A stretch of DNA of 32,329 nucleotides from Burkholderiales bacterium. Its GTDB lineage: Bacteria; Pseudomonadota; Gammaproteobacteria; Burkholderiales; Burkholderiaceae_C. A program made the translations under genes and the position numbers. Below, piece after piece: positions 1-7,994 of the stretch (positions are counted from its first letter, which is position 1; the number at the start of each line of letters is the position of its first letter). The notes under the pieces were generated by a model. It saw only the letters and a program-made list of their open reading frames with translations. It was not told where the DNA came from and ran no database searches. Location of the stretch: assembly GCA_947462065.1 (NCBI GenBank), contig CANHNO010000014.1, forward strand, positions 1 to 32,329, given 5' to 3'.

Positions 1-38
1 CAGCGTTCAATCTGAGCCAGGATCAAACTCTTCAGTTC
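1..38 (-). rRNA. rrs: 16S ribosomal RNA, 5' end only (partial)
   Basis: Read on the minus strand, this stretch contains the universal 16S start (GAAGAGTTTGATCCTGGCTC, then AGATTGAACGCTG), the site of the common 27F primer. The gene runs leftward out of the window, so only about the first 38 nt are present. The mature 5' end is placed at about position 37-38 by analogy with E. coli; the exact processing site is inferred. The leader, boxA and promoter lie directly upstream (39-298). Confidence 0.97.
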
Positions 39-268
39 GATCTTGATAAATTACTCAAAGAATTGATAGAAACTTCACTTGCATGAAAATTTCATTCAGT
101 GAGCGTTTAAGGTCCATGAGACCTTGATTCCTCAAGCAAGCCTAAACTCGCTCAATTCATCTTGGCACTCGCCTTCAAACGCCCACGCTTATCGGCTGTT
201 GATTTTTAAAGAACTTTCGCCTTACGGCTCCGACTGAAAACCCCTTTGGAGATTCCGTCGAGTCAGCG
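39..268 (-). other. rRNA operon leader (pre-16S spacer)
   Basis: This transcribed leader lies between the inferred rrn promoter and the mature 16S end. It holds no open reading frame of note. On the minus strand it carries a short GUAA-loop hairpin, boxA and a GCGTGGGCG stretch that could be boxC, in the order seen in bacterial rrn leaders. The half nearest 16S is A/T-rich and should contain one arm of the RNase III processing stem, but the partner arm lies outside the window. Confidence 0.8.
203..228 (-). promoter_or_regulatory. rrn antitermination site: boxB-like hairpin plus boxA
   Basis: On the minus strand, GTTCTTTAAAAA at 203-214 matches the rrn boxA consensus bound by NusB/NusE (S10). 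Just 5' of it, at 219-228, GCC-GTAA-GGC forms a 3-bp stem with a GNRA-type tetraloop, in the place of boxB. Downstream the sequence reads CAACAGCCGATAAGCGTGGG, a pattern I recognise from betaproteobacterial rrn leaders. The role, Rho-resistant transcription of rRNA, is known for the family and inferred here. Confidence 0.85.
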
Positions 269-298
269 ACTATACATCGCTTTCGGTATCTTGGTCAA
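269..298 (-). promoter_or_regulatory. rRNA operon sigma-70 promoter
   Basis: On the minus strand TTGACC (-35, 293-298) and TATAGT (-10, 269-274) are separated by 18 bp, close to the sigma-70 consensus. Upstream of the -35 there is a moderately A/T-rich patch and an 8-bp direct repeat TCAGCACC (plus strand, 299-306 and 318-325), where UP or Fis elements usually sit. The start site would be near 262. No convincing terminator separates this promoter from the codirectional gene ending at 387. Confidence 0.75.
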
Positions 299-386
299 TC
301 AGCACCAAGCATTTAACTCAGCACCGCTACCAACCTCACTACCGCCCCGCCAACTAGCAGCGAAGCCCTCGACTTTAGCATAGGTT

Positions 387-2051
387 TTACGAACCCAGCA
401 AGGCCTTTGCTAGCGATTCAGCAACTTCGATGCCGTCGACACCCGCCGACATGATGCCGCCCGCATAGCCTGCACCCTCGCCAGCGGGGTAAAGGCCGCG
501 CACGTTCAGGCTCTGGTGGTCGCGCCCCCGCGTGATGCGCAGCGGCGATGACGTCCGCGTCTCGACGCCTGTCAGCACCGCGTCGGGCATCAGGAAGCCC
601 TTGATCTGACGATCGAACGCCGGCAGGGCCTCACGCATGGCTTCGATGGCGTATGCCGGCAAGCCGCTGCGCTCGGGCCGACCCAAGTCGGTCAAGCACA
701 CCCCTGGCTTGTACGAGGGTTCAACGCTGCCCAGCGCTTCTGATGCCTGTCCGCGCAAGAAGTCACAAACCAACTGTGCTGGCGCCTTGTAGTCAGCGCC
801 ACCGAGTTCGAATGCGCGCGACTCCCAATGGCGCTGAAACGCCATGCCGTCCATAGGGCTGACCGGCCCTTCGGTCTTTCCGTCCTGTCGATAGTCCTGC
901 GGCGCGATGCCGACCACGATGCCCGCATTGGCGTTGCGTTCGTTGCGCGAGTACTGGCTCATGCCGTTGGTGACAACGCGGCTCACCTCGGACGTGGCAG
1001 CGACTACCGTGCCGCCGGGACACATGCAAAAGCTGTAGACGGAGCGGCCGTTGCGGGCGTGGTGCACCAACTTGTAGTCGGCTGCACCGAGGATCGGATG
1101 ACCCGCCGCCGGGCCGTAGCGCGCTCGGTCGATGACGCCTTGCGGATGCTCGATGCGAAAGCCCATTGAAAACGGTTTGGCCTCCATGAACACACCGCGC
1201 TCATGCAGCATCACGAAGGTGTCACGCGCACTGTGTCCAAGCGCCAGCACCACATGGTCCGCGTCAATCTGCTCGCCAGACTCAAGCGTGACGCCGCGAA
1301 TGACCTTGACGCCCTTTCGATCGGTCTCGATGCGAACATCAACAACGCGCTGCTGGAAGCGGATCTCGCCGCCTAAGGACTCGATCTGCGCGCGCATCTT
1401 CTCGACCATGCCGACCAAGCGAAAGGTGCCGATATGCGGCTTGGCGACATAAAGAATTTCCTCCGGCGCGCCGGCCCGCACGAACTCTTCAAGCACCTTG
1501 CGCGTCAGGTGGCGTGGATCGCTGATCTGGCTCCACAACTTCCCGTCGCTGAAGGTGCCCGCGCCGCCTTCGCCGAACTGCACATTCGACTCGGGATTGA
1601 GCACACCGTGCCGCCACAGCGCCCAGGTGTCCTTCGTGCGCTCGCGCACCTCCTTGCCGCGCTCCAGGACGATCGGCCGCATCCCCATCTGCGCCAGCAC
1701 CAAGGCTGCGAAGAGGCCGCACGGGCCAAAGCCGATGACGAGTGGGCGTCGCCGCTCTTCAGCGCGCAAGTCGGCAGGCGCATGACCCACGAAGCGATAG
1801 CGGGTGTCCGGTGAAGGCTTGATGTGCGGATGGCTGGCATGCTGCGACAGCACGACCGCCTCATCGGCCACCTGGCAATCAATGGTGTAGATCAGAACGA
1901 TGGCAGACCTCTTCCGCGCATCGTGGCTGCGCTTGAAGACGCTGAACTCGATCAGTTCGGCCTCGGTCACGCCCAGCCGCGCAACGATCGCTGCGCGCAA
2001 GTCTTCACCCGCGTGGTCCAGCGGCAAGCGGATTTCGGTGAGACGAATCAT
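387..2051 (-). CDS. NAD(P)/FAD-dependent dehydrogenase (COG2509-type flavoprotein)
   Basis: This 554-residue protein belongs to the widespread, poorly characterised FAD-dependent 'uncharacterised dehydrogenase' family. Residues 1-90 form the N-terminal domain usual for it. A dinucleotide-binding motif GFGPCG at 107-112, with an acidic residue closing the second strand (E130), marks the FAD fold. Near the C-terminus, GEGAGYAGGIMSAGVDG is the typical flavin-contacting segment. The frame stays open upstream to 2252, but family proteins begin like MIRLTEIRLPLDH, so ATG at 2051 is chosen; there is no clear Shine-Dalgarno sequence. It lies 61 bp after the antiporter gene on the same strand, possibly cotranscribed, and reads toward the rRNA operon. 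The substrate is unknown. Confidence 0.9.
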   Translation of the reverse strand: MIRLTEIRLPLDHAGEDLRAAIVARLGVTEAELIEFSVFKRSHDARKRSAIVLIYTIDCQVADEAVVLSQHASHPHIKPSPDTRYRFVGHAPADLRAEERRRPLVIGFGPCGLFAALVLAQMGMRPIVLERGKEVRERTKDTWALWRHGVLNPESNVQFGEGGAGTFSDGKLWSQISDPRHLTRKVLEEFVRAGAPEEILYVAKPHIGTFRLVGMVEKMRAQIESLGGEIRFQQRVVDVRIETDRKGVKVIRGVTLESGEQIDADHVVLALGHSARDTFVMLHERGVFMEAKPFSMGFRIEHPQGVIDRARYGPAAGHPILGAADYKLVHHARNGRSVYSFCMCPGGTVVAATSEVSRVVTNGMSQYSRNERNANAGIVVGIAPQDYRQDGKTEGPVSPMDGMAFQRHWESRAFELGGADYKAPAQLVCDFLRGQASEALGSVEPSYKPGVCLTDLGRPERSGLPAYAIEAMREALPAFDRQIKGFLMPDAVLTGVETRTSSPLRITRGRDHQSLNVRGLYPAGEGAGYAGGIMSAGVDGIEVAESLAKALLGS

Positions 2052-2112
2052 GGCGACGTGAGAAGGGCAGCCGCGAATTGTCGGTTCAATCGATGGGCCT
2101 AGCCCACAGGTA

Positions 2113-4113
2113 TCAACCTCGCGACAGCAACTTGTCTTCAGCTCGAGCGAGCGGCTCGGGCAGGCCAGACAGCACCAGCGTGTCGCCAACCGCCAGCACC
2201 AGATGTTCGTCGGGCCGCGTGACGGCGCCAGAGGCACGCCGGACAGAGGCAACCGATACGCCTACCGCATGCAGCGCCTGGTCGGCCAGCGTCTGCCCGA
2301 CACAGCCGCAGACTGCCGTCAATGTGACACTGTGCAGTCGCATGTTGCCGAGTTCGTCGTGGGTGTCGTCGTCGGCACCATGGAAATAGCCTCGCAACAG
2401 GCCATAACGCGCGTCGCGCTGGTCCTGCACGACGCGGATCACCCGGCGCATCGGCACGCCCACCAGCGCCAGTGCGTGACTGGCGAGCATCAACGAGCCT
2501 TCAATGGCCTCGGGCACGACTTCGGTGGCACCAGCGGCCTGCAGTTTTTCGAGGTCACTGTCGTCGATGGTGCGCACGATCACCGGCACCTTGGGCGCAT
2601 GCTCCTGCACCAAGCGCAGGATCTTCATGGCCGATGGCGTGTCGTGGTAACTGACGACCACCGCATTGGCTCGCGCAAGGCCGGCTGCCATCAGGCTCTG
2701 CAACCGCGCGGCATCGCCGAACACGACGCTCTGGCCGGCAGCAGCTGCTTGCCGCACCCGATCGGGGTCCAGGTCGAGAGCCATGTACGGAATGCCCTCC
2801 ACATCGAGAATGCGCGCCAAGTTCTGCCCGCTGCGGCCATAGCCAGCGATGATGACGTGGGCCTCGGTGTTGATCGCGCGCTTGGCAATGGAAGTCATCG
2901 CGACCGACTGCATCAGCCAGTCGCTGGAGCTCAGACGCATCACGATGCGGTCGCTGGAGTTGATCAGGAAGGGTGACGCCAGCATGCTCAAAACCATGCT
3001 CGCCAAAACCGGGCTCACCCACTGCTGATCGATGAGGTTCTGCTGCGCGCCCAGGGTCAGCAGCACGAAGCCGAACTCACCGGCCTGCGCAAGGTAGAGG
3101 CCGGTGCGCAGGGCGACGCCCGACGGCGTACCGAACAGCCGCGCCAGCAAGGTCACCAGGGCGAACTTCACAAGCACCGGCAGCATCGACAGCAGGAGCA
3201 CCAACTGCCACTGGTCTAGCACCAGTCGCCAGTCGAGCTTCATGCCGATGGTGATGAAGAAAAGCCCCAGCAGCACATCGTGGAAGGGACGGATATCGGT
3301 CTCGACCTGGTGTTTGTACTCGGTCTCGGCGATTAGCATACCGGCGACGAACGCACCCAGCGCGAGCGACAAACCAGCGTGTTCGGTCAACCACGCCAAC
3401 CCGAGCGTGACGAGGAGCAGGTTGAGGACAAAGAGCTCCTCGCTCTTGCGCCGCGCAACGAGCGTCAGCCACCAGCGCATCACCTTCTGACCGCCTACCA
3501 GCAGCAGGCCGAGCAACACGGTGGCCTTGAGTGCCGCCCAGCCAAGGGCCGCCGCCATGTCGCGGCCACTTTCGTCAAGCGCGGGAATCAGCACCAGCAG
3601 GGGCACCACGGCCAGATCCTGGAACAGCAGCACGCCGATCACGCGGCGACCATGCTCGCTTTCCAGTTCCAGCCGGTCGGCCATCATCTTGACAACGATG
3701 GCGGTGCTCGACATAGCCATCGCAGCCGCCAGCACCACAGCGCCGCGCCATGACAACTGCCAGGGTTGCGAGGTGTACGAGAACGCCCAGACGAGCACGA
3801 AGTGACCCACCACGGTCCCCAGGATGGTCAGCAGCACCTGCGCCAGCCCGAGGCCGAAAACCAACTTGCGCATGCTCTTGAGCTTAGGCAGATTGAATTC
3901 GAGCCCGATGACGAACATCAGGAACACCACACCGAACTCGGCCAGGTAGCGCACGCTGGCCGAGTCCTTGGCCAGCGCCATCGCATTGGGGCCGATAACC
4001 ACACCCACTGCCAGGTAGCCCAGCATCGGTGGGAGCTTGGCAAGTCGGCACAGCACGACGCCGGCGACGGCCGCCACCAGGTAGAGCAGGATCAGCTCAA
4101 GGGTGGAAGCCAT
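2113..4113 (-). CDS. CPA2-family monovalent cation:proton antiporter (Kef/YbaL-like) with RCK domain
   Basis: This 666-residue inner-membrane protein has an N-terminal Na+/H+-exchanger domain of many hydrophobic helices (about residues 5-385). A cytoplasmic RCK/TrkA-N domain starts near residue 418, with the nucleotide-binding motif GYGRSG and a following LDLDPDRV strand. A TrkA-C-like domain occupies roughly 570-655. The architecture matches KefB/KefC/YbaL-type K+ or Na+/H+ antiporters; ion specificity cannot be read from sequence. No KefF/KefG-type ancillary gene lies beside it. It diverges from kdsD across 135 bp, a neighbourhood I recall from Burkholderiales. No Shine-Dalgarno sequence is evident before the ATG. 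Confidence 0.92.
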   Translation of the reverse strand: MASTLELILLYLVAAVAGVVLCRLAKLPPMLGYLAVGVVIGPNAMALAKDSASVRYLAEFGVVFLMFVIGLEFNLPKLKSMRKLVFGLGLAQVLLTILGTVVGHFVLVWAFSYTSQPWQLSWRGAVVLAAAMAMSSTAIVVKMMADRLELESEHGRRVIGVLLFQDLAVVPLLVLIPALDESGRDMAAALGWAALKATVLLGLLLVGGQKVMRWWLTLVARRKSEELFVLNLLLVTLGLAWLTEHAGLSLALGAFVAGMLIAETEYKHQVETDIRPFHDVLLGLFFITIGMKLDWRLVLDQWQLVLLLSMLPVLVKFALVTLLARLFGTPSGVALRTGLYLAQAGEFGFVLLTLGAQQNLIDQQWVSPVLASMVLSMLASPFLINSSDRIVMRLSSSDWLMQSVAMTSIAKRAINTEAHVIIAGYGRSGQNLARILDVEGIPYMALDLDPDRVRQAAAAGQSVVFGDAARLQSLMAAGLARANAVVVSYHDTPSAMKILRLVQEHAPKVPVIVRTIDDSDLEKLQAAGATEVVPEAIEGSLMLASHALALVGVPMRRVIRVVQDQRDARYGLLRGYFHGADDDTHDELGNMRLHSVTLTAVCGCVGQTLADQALHAVGVSVASVRRASGAVTRPDEHLVLAVGDTLVLSGLPEPLARAEDKLLSRG

Positions 4114-4165
4114 CGAATCGGGGCGGGCGCTGGGCGGTCATGGGACAGCAGTTAGGGTTGAAGAG

Positions 4166-4193
4166 TGCGGCAAGCCGCATGCAGGGCACATGC
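4166..4193. promoter_or_regulatory. Nested inverted repeats in the antiporter/kdsD divergent spacer
   Basis: TGCGGC-AA-GCCGCA (4166-4179) is a perfect 6-bp inverted repeat. It overlaps a second one, GCATG (4177-4181) with CATGC (4189-4193). They lie in the only non-coding DNA between the divergent genes, so they could be an operator or an mRNA hairpin. I found no convincing -35/-10 pair here for either gene, so the regulatory role is conjecture. Confidence 0.35.
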
Positions 4194-4248
4194 CTAGAAT
4201 GCGGCACCTCTCGTGGTTCGATCCTAATAGACGCCCATCGCCCACACT

Positions 4249-5253
4249 GTGCCCGACTCCCTCACCGCCACGCCTGTCGCATTCGACGCCCAGCGGGCCC
4301 TGCACTTGGCGCGCGAAACCTTCGACATCGAGGCGCGCGCCCTGCTGGGCCTGAAGCCGCGCCAGGGTGAGAACTTCACCAGGGCCGTTGAGGCCATGCT
4401 GCGATGCAGCGGGCGGGTGGTCGTGATGGGCATGGGCAAGAGCGGCCATGTCGGTCGCAAGATTGCCGCCACGCTGGCGTCGACCGGCACGCCTGCACTG
4501 TTCGTTCACCCGGCAGAAGCCAGTCACGGTGACCTCGGCATGGTCACCCAGAGCGACGTCGTGCTGGCGATTTCCAACTCGGGCGAAAGCGACGAAATCG
4601 CCGCGCTGCTGCCCGCGCTGAAGCGCCTGGATGTGGTTCTGGTCAGCATGACCGGCCGCAGTGATTCAGCCTTGGCGCGCAATGCTGACATCGCGCTGGA
4701 TTGCGGCGTCGATCAGGAGGCATGCCCGCTGAATCTCGCACCCACCGCCAGCACCACCGCGCAGATGGCGCTGGGTGACGCGCTCGCCGTCGCGCTGCTC
4801 GATGCCCGCGGCTTCCGCGAAGCCGACTTCGCCCGTTCGCACCCCGGCGGCAGCCTCGGACGCAAGCTGTTGATGCATGTGCGCGACTTAATGGTGTCTG
4901 GGAACGGCGTGCCCTGTGTGGCACCGGACACCGGCTTCGGCGATTTGCTGCGCGTCATGAGCGACAAGGGGCTCGGCTTCACCACTGTGGTCGATGCGCA
5001 GCAACAGGTGCTGGGCATCTTCACCGATGGTGATCTGCGTCGCCTGATCGAGCGGGGTCAGGACTTGCGGACCCTGCGCGCCCGAGAGGTCATGCGCAGC
5101 CACCCGAAGGTGATCCGCGACGATGCACTTGCGGTGGAAGCAGCGGGTTTGATGGAGCAGCACCGCGTCACCAGCGTGCTGGTGGTCGATGCATCGCAGC
5201 GCCTGGTGGGAGCACTGAACCTCAACCAGCTGATGCGGGCGAAGGTCATTTGA
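4249..5253 (+). CDS. kdsD: Arabinose-5-phosphate isomerase
   Basis: This enzyme converts D-ribulose 5-phosphate to D-arabinose 5-phosphate, the first step of KDO synthesis for LPS. The 334-residue length matches KdsD/KpsF. An N-terminal SIS domain (about 40-180) carries MGMGKSGHVGRKIAATL, SHGDLGMV and SNSGESDEI. Two CBS domains follow (about 210-265 and 275-334). The start is GTG at 4249, aligned with the family N-terminus; no Shine-Dalgarno sequence precedes it. The stop overlaps the kdsC start (TGATG), so the two are translationally coupled. It is chromosomal and beside kdsC and lptC, which favours the housekeeping KdsD over a capsule KpsF paralog. Confidence 0.96.
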   Translation: MPDSLTATPVAFDAQRALHLARETFDIEARALLGLKPRQGENFTRAVEAMLRCSGRVVVMGMGKSGHVGRKIAATLASTGTPALFVHPAEASHGDLGMVTQSDVVLAISNSGESDEIAALLPALKRLDVVLVSMTGRSDSALARNADIALDCGVDQEACPLNLAPTASTTAQMALGDALAVALLDARGFREADFARSHPGGSLGRKLLMHVRDLMVSGNGVPCVAPDTGFGDLLRVMSDKGLGFTTVVDAQQQVLGIFTDGDLRRLIERGQDLRTLRAREVMRSHPKVIRDDALAVEAAGLMEQHRVTSVLVVDASQRLVGALNLNQLMRAKVI

Positions 5254-5840
5254 TGGCCGACAACACACCCCGCCCCCTGAACCCGATGCTGTCGTTTACG
5301 CCTGAGCTACTGCTTTCGGCGCAAGGCATTCGCGCGGCCATCTTCGACGTGGACGGCGTGCTCACCGACGGCAGCATTTACATCGGCGAACACGGTGAGG
5401 ATTTCAAGGCTTTCAACTCGCTCGACGGACACGGTTTGAAGCTGCTCGCGCGAGGCGGCATCACGCCGATGGTCATCACGGGCCGCGACTCGCCTGCGGT
5501 GCGCCGCCGCGTGGCTGACCTCGGGATCGCGCATGCGTTCTTTGGCGTACACGACAAGCTGGCCGCCGCCGACGCGGTGATGCGAACGCTGCAGCTGGAC
5601 TGGGCTGCGCTGGCAGCGATGGGCGACGACTGGCCCGACTTGCCGCTGATGACGCGCGCTGCGTTTACATGTGCACCTCCGAACGCACATGCGGAAGTCA
5701 GGGCGATCGCCCATCACGTCACGCAGGCAACGGGCGGTCATGGCGCCGCGCGCGAGTGCTGTGACCTGCTGTTGATGGCAAACGGCCGCTACGCCACGCT
5801 GTTGCGCGGTCATCTAACCACCCTCGACACCAGGTCATGA
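5253..5840 (+). CDS. kdsC: 3-deoxy-D-manno-octulosonate-8-phosphate phosphatase
   Basis: KdsC is the cytoplasmic HAD-superfamily phosphatase that releases KDO from KDO-8-phosphate. This 195-residue protein shows motif I FDVDGVLTDG (nucleophile D32, acid D34), motif II ITGRDS and a metal-binding AMGDDWPDLPLM loop. The family more often reads GDDLPDL or GDDVPDL, so the tryptophan is a small oddity. ATG at 5253 overlaps the kdsD stop; an in-frame TTG at 5250 is a less likely start. The 3' end carries an ATGA overlap with a micro-ORF that precedes lptC. Confidence 0.95.
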   Translation: MADNTPRPLNPMLSFTPELLLSAQGIRAAIFDVDGVLTDGSIYIGEHGEDFKAFNSLDGHGLKLLARGGITPMVITGRDSPAVRRRVADLGIAHAFFGVHDKLAAADAVMRTLQLDWAALAAMGDDWPDLPLMTRAAFTCAPPNAHAEVRAIAHHVTQATGGHGAARECCDLLLMANGRYATLLRGHLTTLDTRS

Positions 5841-5874
5841 GTGCAAGCTGCGCCCCAGTGGCGCTCACCCAGGG

Positions 5875-6561
5875 GTGCATCGCTTGAGCTCGGCGGGCGA
5901 ATCGACGCTGGTGCCAGTGGCCGAACCGACTGTCCGGCGCTTCATGCTGCCGTGGTACCAACGCGCGCTCGGTACGCTGTCGGCGTATCTGCCGCTCATG
6001 CTGATGGCACTGGTCGCGCTTGCGACCTGGTGGCTGGTCAAGAACACACCGGTATTCCAGGGGGCTAAGCCTGCTGCAGCGTTGCGCCACATCCCGGACT
6101 ACACGATGCGTAACTTCAAGGTGCAGCGTTTCGCCGCCGATGGCAGTCTGCGCCTGCAAATCGAAGGTGACGAGGCACGCCACTACCCCGACACGGACAC
6201 GCTGGAGATCGACCGAGCACGCATCCGCTCGATTACGCCTGATTCGGGCGTGACAGTAGCCACGGCGCAAAAGGCGGTTTCCAACGGCGATGGGTCGGAA
6301 GTGCAATTGACGGGTCAGGCCCATGTGGTGCGCGAGGCCTCACAGACCGGTGGTAAGACGCTGGAGGCAATCGATTTCAAGAGCGAGTTCCTGCATGCTT
6401 TCTTGCAGACCGAGCAGGTGCGCTCACACCTTCCGGTGAAGATCACGCGCGGCACGGTGCAGATCGAAGGCGCCTCGATGGACTACGACAACCTGAGCCG
6501 CGTCGCCCAGTTCAAGGGCCGCGTGAAAGCGACCTTCGGTCCCGGTGGTCAGCCGCGGTGA
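5875..6561 (+). CDS. lptC: LPS export system protein LptC (N-terminally anchored)
   Basis: LptC is the bitopic inner-membrane protein that hands LPS from LptB2FG to periplasmic LptA. A single hydrophobic helix near residues 33-55 (LSAYLPLMLMALVALATWWL) precedes a periplasmic OstA/LptC beta-jellyroll domain that includes PDYTMRNFKVQRF and the LEIDRARI strand. GTG at 5875 gives 228 residues, slightly longer than usual; TTG at 5884 or ATG at 5944 could also be the start. An ATG overlapping the kdsC stop (5837) is in another frame and stops after 16 codons, so the usual ATGA coupling to kdsC is displaced. The gene after it is not lptA. Confidence 0.9.
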   Translation: MHRLSSAGESTLVPVAEPTVRRFMLPWYQRALGTLSAYLPLMLMALVALATWWLVKNTPVFQGAKPAAALRHIPDYTMRNFKVQRFAADGSLRLQIEGDEARHYPDTDTLEIDRARIRSITPDSGVTVATAQKAVSNGDGSEVQLTGQAHVVREASQTGGKTLEAIDFKSEFLHAFLQTEQVRSHLPVKITRGTVQIEGASMDYDNLSRVAQFKGRVKATFGPGGQPR

Positions 6562-6620
6562 CTCCTCCCCGGCGCTGAACTGCCACCAGCGCCACCGATG
6601 GCTCAACCGATGACCGCCCT

Positions 6621-7406
6621 GTGAGCGCCCCGCTTGTATTCATCACCGGTGCATCAAGCGGCATCGGTCAGGCACTGGCGGCCCGGTTCCACCTAGCCGG
6701 GTACCGCCTGGCGCTCGTGGCCCGACGCAGTACTGAGCTCTCGGCCTGGGCGCGCGATCTGGGCGGTGAACCGGCACGGTACGCGGTGTATACGGCTGAC
6801 GTGCGCGACATCGACAGCATCACCAGCGCCGCCCATGCCTGCATCGCAGCTCAAGGGCTGCCGGACGTGGTGATCGCCAATGCCGGCATCAGCATCGGCA
6901 TCGACAGCGCCGAGTACGAGGACCTGGAGGTTCTGCGCACCACATTCGAAACGAACGTGATCGGCCTCGCAGCCACTCTTCAGCCGTTCGTGCGCGGAAT
7001 GTGCGAACGCCGACGCGGCGTGTTGGTCGGGGTAGCGAGCGTGGCAGGTGTGCGCGGGCTGCCGGGTCATGGCGCCTACTGTTCGAGCAAGGCCGCAGTG
7101 ATCAGTTACTGCGAAAGCCTGCGCGGCGAGTGCCGGCCATTCGGTGTCAAGGTGGTGACGCTCAGCCCGGGGTATGTGGACACGCCATTGACACGCGAGA
7201 ACCGATATCCGATGCCCTTCCTGATGCGACCCGAGGCATTTGCAAAAAAGGCATTCCGGGCCATCGAGAGGGGCGCATCTCAACCGGTGATTCCGTGGCA
7301 GATGGGCGTGGTGGCCAAGCTTTTGCGGCTGCTGCCCGACGCCATCTTCGACCGCGCCGTGGCTGGCCAACCGCGCAAGCAACGCCACCGAAGCAACACA
7401 CCTTGA
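6621..7406 (+). CDS. SDR family oxidoreductase
   Basis: This 261-residue classical short-chain dehydrogenase/reductase has the NAD(P)-binding motif TGASSGIG (9-16), NAG in strand 4 (IANAGIS), and the catalytic set S140, Y153 and K157 (YCSSK). R35-R36 after the second strand (LVARRS) hint at NADP(H) preference, an inference. The substrate is unknown; the nearest general match is the DltE/YqjQ-like group. The start is GTG at 6621, which overlaps the stop of an 8-codon micro-ORF (6598-6624) in a GTGA arrangement. No Shine-Dalgarno sequence is visible. It follows lptC by 59 bp, in the position where lptA usually stands, and ends at a strong terminator. Confidence 0.9.
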   Translation: MSAPLVFITGASSGIGQALAARFHLAGYRLALVARRSTELSAWARDLGGEPARYAVYTADVRDIDSITSAAHACIAAQGLPDVVIANAGISIGIDSAEYEDLEVLRTTFETNVIGLAATLQPFVRGMCERRRGVLVGVASVAGVRGLPGHGAYCSSKAAVISYCESLRGECRPFGVKVVTLSPGYVDTPLTRENRYPMPFLMRPEAFAKKAFRAIERGASQPVIPWQMGVVAKLLRLLPDAIFDRAVAGQPRKQRHRSNTP

Positions 7407-7410
7407 ATGC

Positions 7411-7442
7411 AAAACGGCTGCACTTCGCAGTGCAGCCGTTTT
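7411..7442. terminator. Bidirectional rho-independent terminator
   Basis: A perfect 14-bp inverted repeat (AAAACGGCTGCACT, 7411-7424, with its complement at 7429-7442) encloses a 4-nt TCGC loop. The A-run on one side and T-run on the other let it terminate transcription from both directions. It lies 4 bp after the SDR stop codon and just beyond the end of the convergent RNA-binding-protein gene. Confidence 0.93.
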
Positions 7443-7475
7443 GATCGTTCAAGCTTTCAGGGCTTGGGCAAAGGC

Positions 7476-7970
7476 TCAATACCCGCCGCGATTTCCACCG
7501 CCGCCACCGCCGTAGCCGCCGCCACCGCCAGAGCGACCACCGCCGCCACCGCCGTAGCCACCACCACCGCCAGAGCGACCACCACCGCCACCGCCGCCAT
7601 AACCACCACCGCCGCCACCGGAACGGCCTGCACCACCGCCACCTCCATAGCCGCCACCGCCGCCGCCATATCCACCGCCGCCACCAGAACGACCGCCGCC
7701 ACCAAAGCCACCCGGACGCTCTTCGCGCGGACGGGCCTCATTGACGACCAAAGCACGTCCATCCATTTGCTGGCCATTCATGCCGTTGATGGCCGACTGC
7801 GCTTCGGCATCGGAGCCCATTTCCACAAATCCAAAGCCTTTGGAGCGACCGGTTTCACGGTCCATCATGACCTTCGCCGACGACACCGTGCCGAATTGAG
7901 CGAATGTTTGTTGGAGATCATCGTCTCGTACGTTGTACGACAGATTACCGACGTAGAGTTTGTTGCCCAT
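7476..7970 (-). CDS. Glycine-rich RRM RNA-binding protein
   Basis: This 164-residue protein has one RNA recognition motif (about 3-80) with RNP2 LYVGNL (5-10) and RNP1 KGFGFVEM (44-51). From about residue 86 to the end comes a tail made almost only of Gly with Arg, Ser and Tyr, built from units like RSGGGGGYGGGGGG. Such proteins occur in cyanobacteria and many betaproteobacteria and are often cold-linked; targets here are unknown. An AAAGG Shine-Dalgarno sequence lies about 10 nt before the ATG. The leader is long, with a possible promoter at 8071-8100 and a small hairpin at 7995-8011. The gene ends against the bidirectional terminator shared with the SDR gene. Confidence 0.93.
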   Translation of the reverse strand: MGNKLYVGNLSYNVRDDDLQQTFAQFGTVSSAKVMMDRETGRSKGFGFVEMGSDAEAQSAINGMNGQQMDGRALVVNEARPREERPGGFGGGGRSGGGGGYGGGGGGYGGGGGAGRSGGGGGGYGGGGGGGRSGGGGGYGGGGGGRSGGGGGYGGGGGGNRGGY

Positions 7971-7994
7971 TGCGAGCGCCTTTCTTTACAGAGA

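Noticed and set aside
7480-7720. Repeat array that could be taken for CRISPR or a tandem-repeat element
   Set aside because: The repeats are in-frame glycine codons of a protein tail, with no spacer structure.
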